DNA from: Rhodovastum atsumiense
Lineage (GTDB): Bacteria; Pseudomonadota; Alphaproteobacteria; Acetobacterales; Acetobacteraceae
Reading direction: 5' to 3'
Assembly (NCBI RefSeq): GCF_937425535.1
Contig: NZ_OW485601.1
Location: 5,377,501-5,441,500 of the forward strand
Length of the DNA stretch: 64,000 nt
Part shown: piece by piece, positions 58,174 to 64,000 of the stretch
How positions within the stretch are numbered: position 1 is the first letter of the stretch
How the letters are laid out: every line of letters begins with the position of its first letter
Translations under genes and position numbers: made by a program
The notes under the pieces: model-generated
What the model was told of the DNA's origin: nothing
The model's database searches: none
The model's input: only the letters and a program-made list of their open reading frames with translations

Positions 58174-60510
58174 ATGCCCCGACGCCTTCAGGGCTGCCTG
58201 TCTGGTTTCGTCCTGGCCGTGCTGCTGGCCTGCGCCGTCCTGGCCTCGCCCTGGCCGGCCGCCGCGCAGCAGCAGGGGCGGATCGCCCTGGTGATCGGCA
58301 TCGGCACCTATCAGAACGCGCCGCCACTCACCAATCCGGTCAACGATGCGCGCGACATCGGCGACGCGTTGCGCCGGCTGAACTTCGATGTCGAGGAGCT
58401 GTACGATCCGGACTTCCGTACGCTGACGCGCGGGCTGCGGGCTTTCGGCATCCGTGCCCAGCGCGCCGAGGCCGCCGTGGTGTACTACGCCGGCCACGGC
58501 GTGCAGGTGGACCACGAGAACTACCTGCTTCCCGCCGATGCGCGGCTCGAGCGTGAACGCGACCTGCTGTACGAGGCGCTGCCGCTGTCGCTGATGCTCG
58601 GCGAGGTGGCGCAGGCCGGCCGGATCGGCATCGTGCTGCTCGATGCCTGCCGCAACAATCCCTTCGTCGAGCGCATTGCCCGCTCGATGCCGCTGGCCGG
58701 CCGTGCCATTGCCACGCCGACGGGGCTGGCGCGCGTCGACGACGTGCCGCGCAACACCATGGTGATGATGGCCACCCGCGCCGATACCATCGCCGAGGAC
58801 GGCACCGCCGGCCACAGCCCCTTCGCCGCGGCCTTGCTCGCGCATTTGCAGATCCCCGGGCTGGAACTCAGCCTGTTCTTCCGCAGCGTGCGCGACGCGG
58901 TGCTGAAGGCGACCGCCAACCGGCAGGAGCCCTATGCCTTTTCCTCGCTCGGGGCCGAGCCGTTCTACTTCTATCCGCGCCCGCCCAACCGTCCGCCCGT
59001 GATCGGCGCCATCCGCCCGCTGGAGGTGCCGGACAGCGCCGGCCCGACGCCGCTCGGCCTGCCGCGCCCGGTCGATCCCGACCAGGACCCGCTGAGCGTG
59101 CGGGTGATCGGCCTGCCGCGCAGCGGCGAGGTGCGGGTGGAAGGGCGCATCGTTGCTTCCGGCGAGGTGTTCTCGGTCGATCGCTTCATGACGGCGACCT
59201 TCAAGCCGGATGGCCGGGCGTTTGGCCCGGTCGGCACGCTTGACATCCTGGTGGAGGACGGGCGCGGCGGCGATCTCACCGCCAGCCTGCCGGTCGCGGT
59301 GCGGCCCGCCAACCGGCCCCCGGCGGTGGAGGCCCCGCGCACGCTGCGGCTTGCCCCCGCCGCGCTCGGCATCGGCGTGCCGAACGATCCCGACGGCGAC
59401 ACGCTGACCGTTACCATCAAGGCGCTGCCGCGCGGCGTGGTGCGGCTCGGCGGCACGGTGCTGAAGCCCGGCGACCGGCTGCGGCCGGAGGATCTGGCGC
59501 GGCTGAGCGTGATGCCGGAGGCCGGGCTGACCGGCAAGGCCGGCAGCCTGCGCTATCTCGTCGAGGATGGCCGCGGTGGGGCCGCCGAAGGCCGCCTCGA
59601 CATCGAGGTCGCCGAGGCACCGGAAGTCACGCCGAATGCCCCCGCTACGCCGGCAACAACGCAGCCGGCCCCGCCACCCGCCGCGCCGGTCGCCTCCGTC
59701 CCCGAGGCGCATCGGTCGGCCGGGCAACTGGCCCTGGCCCAGCCGCCGCCGGCCGCACCGGACCGCGCCGCTCCGGCCCCGGCTTCCGGCCCGGCGGCCG
59801 CCACGGCCTTCCAGGACTGCGCCGATTGCCCGTGGCTGCTGCATGTTCCGGAGGGCAGCTTTACCATGGGCCAGGGAGCCCGCGAGCCGGAGGCATCGCC
59901 GGCGCACCGCGTGCAACTGCGCGGCTTCGCGCTTGGCCAGTTCCCGGTGACCATCGGTGAGTGGAAGCGCTGCCAGGCCGATCAGGGCTGCCGCTTCCTG
60001 CCGCGCATGGCGGAGGCGGACGAATACGTGCCGGTGCACAACCTGAGCTGGGACGACACCTGGCAATACCTGTCCTGGCTGTCGCGCAAGACGGGCCGGA
60101 AATACCGGCTGCCGAGCGAGGCGGAATGGGAATACGCCGCGCGGGCCGGCACCACCACGCGCTACTGGTGGGGCAACGAGGTCGGCGTGTCCCTGGCCAA
60201 TTGCAGCGATTGCGGCGGACGGCAGGAGACTCATGCGCCGCTGCCGGTCACGAGCTTCCGGCCGAACGGCTTCGGGCTCTCCGGAATGCTGGGTGGGGTG
60301 GCGCAGTGGACGGCGGATTGCTGGGTCCCGAACTACCGGGGCGCGCCGGCGGACGGCAGTGCGCGCGAGGTCGCCGGTTGCCTCAAGCGGGTGCTGCGGG
60401 GCGGCTCCTTCCGCTCCGGCCGTGACGACATCACCGTGACCGCGCGCGGCAACTACGATGCGTCGGTGCGCTACATCGCCAACGGCTTCCGCGTGGCCCG
60501 CGACGAATGA
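58174..60510 (+). CDS. Secreted caspase-like protein with a C-terminal FGE-sulfatase-like domain
   Basis: A 778-residue exported protein. A signal peptide (about 1-32) precedes a caspase-fold peptidase (C14) domain with the dyad His108 (YYAGHGVQ) and Cys159 (LLDACRNNP). Two beta-rich tandem segments follow (about 270-490), each with DPDxDxL and VEDGRGG motifs as in cadherin-like repeats. After a Pro/Ala linker comes a formylglycine-generating-enzyme-like domain (about 550-778; YRLPSEAEWEYAARAG, VLRGGSFRSG). The ATG follows TGGAGG. It is divergent from the Crp-type gene. Confidence 0.88.
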   Translation: MPRRLQGCLSGFVLAVLLACAVLASPWPAAAQQQGRIALVIGIGTYQNAPPLTNPVNDARDIGDALRRLNFDVEELYDPDFRTLTRGLRAFGIRAQRAEAAVVYYAGHGVQVDHENYLLPADARLERERDLLYEALPLSLMLGEVAQAGRIGIVLLDACRNNPFVERIARSMPLAGRAIATPTGLARVDDVPRNTMVMMATRADTIAEDGTAGHSPFAAALLAHLQIPGLELSLFFRSVRDAVLKATANRQEPYAFSSLGAEPFYFYPRPPNRPPVIGAIRPLEVPDSAGPTPLGLPRPVDPDQDPLSVRVIGLPRSGEVRVEGRIVASGEVFSVDRFMTATFKPDGRAFGPVGTLDILVEDGRGGDLTASLPVAVRPANRPPAVEAPRTLRLAPAALGIGVPNDPDGDTLTVTIKALPRGVVRLGGTVLKPGDRLRPEDLARLSVMPEAGLTGKAGSLRYLVEDGRGGAAEGRLDIEVAEAPEVTPNAPATPATTQPAPPPAAPVASVPEAHRSAGQLALAQPPPAAPDRAAPAPASGPAAATAFQDCADCPWLLHVPEGSFTMGQGAREPEASPAHRVQLRGFALGQFPVTIGEWKRCQADQGCRFLPRMAEADEYVPVHNLSWDDTWQYLSWLSRKTGRKYRLPSEAEWEYAARAGTTTRYWWGNEVGVSLANCSDCGGRQETHAPLPVTSFRPNGFGLSGMLGGVAQWTADCWVPNYRGAPADGSAREVAGCLKRVLRGGSFRSGRDDITVTARGNYDASVRYIANGFRVARDE

Positions 60511-60644
60511 GGGGGCTGGTTTTGTGGGGTGTCGTCCGGGGCTCTCGGCACACCGCGATACGCTACGGGGCCGTCCACACAAGACTATCACCCAGATGCC
60601 CACATAGCGCCAGACTTCAATAAGACATCACTTGGTACAATAAT

Positions 60645-61796
60645 TCAAACGCTGATCTTTTCACCAACGCCGCATATTTGCTTCTGAAAGATTGTCAGCG
60701 CCTTTGCTACGGCCTGATCCATATTGTAATATTGATAGTTGCCAAGCCGTCCGCAAAAAATGACATCTGGTGCTTCCTTGGCTGCGAAATCACGATAACG
60801 GTTATAGAGATTTTGGTTATCATCCTGCGGGATCGGATAATAAGGAAGGCTAATGCCTGGTGTGTAGGCAGTGGGATATTCAATGGCGACTTTGGTCTTT
60901 CCTTCCCACTCATGGGTCATATGGCCCATTTCGGTGATTCTGGTAAAGGCGTGTTCATTTGGATAATTGACCTGAGCCACAGGCTGATGCCTGGATTGCG
61001 CATAAGTCTGGAACACGAAATCCAGGCTGCGGTAGGGAAGGGCTCCGAATTCGCAGCGGAAAAATTCATCAATTGGGCCAGTGAACACGATTTTTTTGTA
61101 AAATGAGCTATCCCGAACCGATGCCCAATCCGTGCCCAGTTCAACGTCGATGTTCTCATGGCTCAAGATTCGTTTGACCATATTGGTATAGCCGCCGACG
61201 GGCATGCGCTGGAAAGAATCGTTAAAGTAACGATCGTCATAACTGATATGAACGGGAACACGAGCCGTTACCGAGGGAGCCAGCATCTCAGGCGGCATGC
61301 CCCATTGCTTCAGGGTGTAACCAAAAAAAACATTATCAAATACAAATTGCGCTAAATCGCGCAATTCCCCTTCCGTGTTCTTCATCATGGACAGGATCGG
61401 CACCTTCGCCCCATAGCCGTAACGCCGTATCAGTGCCTCCTGCAGCCGCCCCGCTCTAGCGGCATCGAAACAAATCTGCAGCGATATCAAGTTGAAAGGA
61501 ATGGGAACCAGTCGACCATTGATCATACCTCGCACCCGGTGCTCGTAATCGTACCATTCTGTGAATCGAGAAAGATACGATACGACCATTTCAGAGTTTG
61601 TATGGAATATGTGCGGGCCATAATGGTGGTACAGAATACCATCGTCATCCCGGCCATCAAAAATATTGCCGGCTGGATGCGAACGACGATCGATCACGAG
61701 GACTTTCTTGTCCAGTACCGAAGCCAGTCGCTCGGCGATGACGGTCCCGGTCAATCCTGCGCCGACCACCAGCCAATCATATTTTTTCGCGGTCAT
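60645..61796 (-). CDS. glf: UDP-galactopyranose mutase
   Basis: A 383-residue FAD enzyme. The dinucleotide loop is VVGAGLTGTVIAERLA, followed by YGPHIFHTN. RVPVHISYDDRYFND and the final GRLGNYQYYNMDQ are strongly conserved in Glf. It converts UDP-galactopyranose to UDP-galactofuranose for surface glycans. Composition is lower in GC than most of the window. The start MTAKKYDW has CGGAGC upstream; a TTG 21 bases earlier is possible. Confidence 0.95.
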   Translation of the reverse strand: MTAKKYDWLVVGAGLTGTVIAERLASVLDKKVLVIDRRSHPAGNIFDGRDDDGILYHHYGPHIFHTNSEMVVSYLSRFTEWYDYEHRVRGMINGRLVPIPFNLISLQICFDAARAGRLQEALIRRYGYGAKVPILSMMKNTEGELRDLAQFVFDNVFFGYTLKQWGMPPEMLAPSVTARVPVHISYDDRYFNDSFQRMPVGGYTNMVKRILSHENIDVELGTDWASVRDSSFYKKIVFTGPIDEFFRCEFGALPYRSLDFVFQTYAQSRHQPVAQVNYPNEHAFTRITEMGHMTHEWEGKTKVAIEYPTAYTPGISLPYYPIPQDDNQNLYNRYRDFAAKEAPDVIFCGRLGNYQYYNMDQAVAKALTIFQKQICGVGEKISV

Positions 61797-61931
61797 CGCG
61801 ATGCTCCGATTTGCCAAAGAAAAATTGGGAATGCATCATGCGCTGTACATTCTCTGGCCGATGCCAGTGAACACAACAACATGCTGCTGCAGTACGGGCG
61901 CCCTTCTGCGTCCAGCGCCGAAGCAAGGCCG

Positions 61932-62951
61932 TCAGTCCTGGAAAACTTCACCAATATGCAGTTGGGCCAAGTCCTGGCCGTCGATGTAGGTGTTCCAGGC
62001 TGTCTGAACCATGTACGTAATGTCTTTGATCTCGGCAGTAAATCCAAGCACCTCACGTGCCCGGGCAGGGTCGGCGAACAGAACCGCCGGATCGCCGGGG
62101 CGACGAGGGGCAAGTCTGCGCGGAAGCGGCCGGCCAGTCACTCGCTCTACCGCCCTGATGATTTCCATCACCGACGTGGGTTGCCCTGTGCCTAGATTGA
62201 GGCGGCAATTTTTGCCACCTTTGAGCAAGTATTGTACAGCCTGAATGTGGGCCCTGGCCAGATCATTGACATGGATGTAGTCACGAATGCACGTGCCATC
62301 GGGCGTGTCGTAATCATCACCGAACACCTCAAGATGCGGGATCTGCCCGGTTACCGCCATGAATGCACGCGGGATCAGGTGGAATTCGGGGTCATGCCAC
62401 TCGCCGATCTCACCGTCCGGATCACTGCCGCAAGCATTGAAATAGCGTAACGCCGCATACTGAAACCCATATGCACTGGCATAATCCTCAAGGATCTGCT
62501 CAATCATCCACTTTGTGCGGCCATAGGGGTTGACGGGTGCCTGAGGCTCGGCTTCCCGAATAGGGCTGGTCTTCGGTTCCCCATAAGTGGCGCATGTACT
62601 GGAAAACACCATGGTCCGCAGATCGGTCCGCCGCATGGCTTCCAGTAAAGAAAGCGTGCCACTAACGTTATTAGTGTAATATTTCCCTGGGTCACGGACG
62701 GATTCACCGACATAGGCGAAAGCAGCGAAATGGATCACCGCGATCGGCCGGTACACGGCAAGGGCACGGTCAAGGGAATCGCCGTCGCCAATGTCACCGA
62801 CGACGAGAGGTCCCCATCTGACGGCTTTTTCATGGCCGAGCGCCAAATTGTCGAACGCCACAGGAATATAATTGGCTTTTGCCAGGGCCTTGCAGGCGTG
62901 ACTGCCAATATAGCCCGCACCCCCGGTTACCAGGACGTGGCGTCGTTCCAT
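61932..62951 (-). CDS. galE: UDP-glucose 4-epimerase
   Basis: A 339-residue short-chain dehydrogenase-type epimerase. GGAGYIGSHA is the NAD loop and the catalytic pair is Tyr143/Lys147 (NPYGRTK). It supplies UDP-galactose, which the next gene (glf) would use. The two are 135 bp apart on the same strand. Confidence 0.95.
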   Translation of the reverse strand: MERRHVLVTGGAGYIGSHACKALAKANYIPVAFDNLALGHEKAVRWGPLVVGDIGDGDSLDRALAVYRPIAVIHFAAFAYVGESVRDPGKYYTNNVSGTLSLLEAMRRTDLRTMVFSSTCATYGEPKTSPIREAEPQAPVNPYGRTKWMIEQILEDYASAYGFQYAALRYFNACGSDPDGEIGEWHDPEFHLIPRAFMAVTGQIPHLEVFGDDYDTPDGTCIRDYIHVNDLARAHIQAVQYLLKGGKNCRLNLGTGQPTSVMEIIRAVERVTGRPLPRRLAPRRPGDPAVLFADPARAREVLGFTAEIKDITYMVQTAWNTYIDGQDLAQLHIGEVFQD

Positions 62952-63158
62952 GTATTTTTCTCCGATGGAAATATTTCTGGTGGAATTGCTTAAAATAATA
63001 TCAGAATGACAAATTATCAGAGATTCAGCAAAATCTGATGTATCATATTCAATAGTGCAGCATCATAGATTTTGATGGAACCGGAATATTCCGGAGTGCT
63101 TCTGGTGAACTTCGGGGCGGGCCGCCTGGTTGCTCCGACCCGCCTCCGGCATCGATAA

Positions 63159-64000
63159 TTACGACGAAAGGTATTCCGTGACCTGAAGAATGCGCTGGTC
63201 CCATGCGTGCAGGGAATTCGTTCTTTTCAGTCCTTCCAATGCGATTTCTTCAAGTCTTCCGTGGTGCTCCGCGACAACGTCGGCAATATCATCGCCATTC
63301 TGTGCATAGCACAGGCAGGCTTCCGCATGGGGCAAAGCGGAAGTGGCGAAGCGATTGTGCTGGGTCAAGGAAACAGCTCCCGCCACCGCCGTATTGAACA
63401 CCCGATCGTGCACGCCGAAATCCCAATTGGGATCCACGTTGAGACCGAGGCGCGAACGTCGGAAGATCTCATGCTGATCTTCGTATTTTCGTGAGCCATG
63501 AATGACAAGACCGGGGATGTCACCGGCCAACTGATCCCATCCGGCGCCGAACGCATTGATCTTGTGACCGGAGAGCTTCCGGACAATCTGCAGGCGCCGG
63601 TAACGCTTGATCAAAGAATCTACGTCGACGCTGAGCTTCTGCCAACGCAGATCAAACAAAACATCCTCTGCCTTCAGATTGAACTCTTTCATCAGTTGCA
63701 GAGTCACGTTCCCGCTGGTCGGATTATTCAGAATCTCATTCACGACTGCTATCAGAGTTTCCAGAGAAACCATGCTGCTGTCGTAGCTGCGGAAGCTCTC
63801 TTCCACGGTCTCACGGATATGTTGGGCCGAGAGTTCCCTGCCGACATTGCCGAAAATGGAGATTTCCAGGTCACGCTCGGCCCAGGGGCGATCGCAGAGG
63901 TGAGGGGGCATCGCGCCGAACGGAAGGAACATTGTACTGACAGGCTTGCCGCGGCGCCGTGCCGCTTCACTCAACAGAGATTGATAATCCGCGTCGGGCA
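63159..64000 (-). CDS. Glycosyltransferase-like protein, 5' end cut by the window
   Basis: The frame is open to the right edge of the window, so the N-terminus is missing; about 280 C-terminal residues are seen. A late DPNWDFGVHDRVFNTAVAGA stretch resembles the C-terminal sugar-nucleotide binding part of GT-B glycosyltransferases (the DUF3880/Glyco_trans_1_2 type). No further specificity can be read. With glf and galE nearby it probably works in surface polysaccharide synthesis. Confidence 0.6.
   Translation of the reverse strand, partial: PDADYQSLLSEAARRRGKPVSTMFLPFGAMPPHLCDRPWAERDLEISIFGNVGRELSAQHIRETVEESFRSYDSSMVSLETLIAVVNEILNNPTSGNVTLQLMKEFNLKAEDVLFDLRWQKLSVDVDSLIKRYRRLQIVRKLSGHKINAFGAGWDQLAGDIPGLVIHGSRKYEDQHEIFRRSRLGLNVDPNWDFGVHDRVFNTAVAGAVSLTQHNRFATSALPHAEACLCYAQNGDDIADVVAEHHGRLEEIALEGLKRTNSLHAWDQRILQVTEYLSS

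Overview
The window reads as chromosomal DNA of a high-GC alphaproteobacterium, most likely a purple, bacteriochlorophyll-making member of the Acetobacteraceae (Rhodovastum/Rhodopila/Acidiphilium-like). The main reasons are the oxygen-independent chlorophyll cyclase BchE, an ATP12-type F1 assembly factor, a ChpT-like phosphotransferase inside a chemotaxis operon, a DUF3553 protein, and the tight ATGA gene overlaps. The assignment is inferred from gene content; no rRNA is present.

Layout. 1-3.6 kb (minus): a sulfur-salvage group of a RuBisCO-like protein, a cupin and a CoA-binding/O-acetylhomoserine sulfhydrylase fusion. Together they could turn methylthioadenosine-derived sugar phosphate into DXP plus methanethiol, and methanethiol into methionine. 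3.9-14 kb (plus): a hybrid histidine kinase, rarA-rluC-like, and an asmA-atp12-acyP-dedA run. 14-21.5 kb: lipB, tRNA-Leu(GAG), maeB, a J-domain membrane protein, galU, a phosphogluco/mannomutase and small genes. 21.5-33 kb (minus): a Sel1 protein, then a cobalamin/cobalt block. This block has two cobalamin riboswitches. One heads bchE, with cobQ-cobT-cobS-cobO downstream. The other heads cbtB-cbtA followed by an unknown exported protein and an OprB-type porin. 33-39.3 kb (minus): the che operon chpT-like, cheA, cheW, cheY, cheB, cheR.

39.4-45 kb: DUF3553, moaA, an orphan ORF in AT-rich DNA, a DUF3857-transglutaminase protein, two tandem small lipoproteins and a BioC/NDUFAF5-type methyltransferase. 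45-46 kb: a low-GC island with a probable insertion-sequence end. 46-50 kb (plus): a glycolytic run of class I aldolase, PPi-type phosphofructokinase and GAPDH, then a LmbE-like deacetylase. 50-60.5 kb: a tetra-rhodanese protein without catalytic cysteines, a transporter-linked sensor kinase, a CHASE2 adenylate cyclase that overlaps tail-to-tail with a Crp-type regulator, and a secreted caspase-like/FGE-like protein. 60.6-64 kb (minus): glf, galE and a truncated glycosyltransferase-like gene of lower GC, probably part of a surface polysaccharide locus.

The genes tie together around sulfur, cobalt and pigment metabolism. DXP from the RuBisCO-like shunt would feed isoprenoids, including carotenoids and the bacteriochlorophyll tail. 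BchE needs cobalamin, and the adjacent genes make the last cobalamin intermediates and import cobalt. A modular family of perfect hairpins occurs at four 3' gene ends. Paired base changes between its copies show that the fold itself is maintained.
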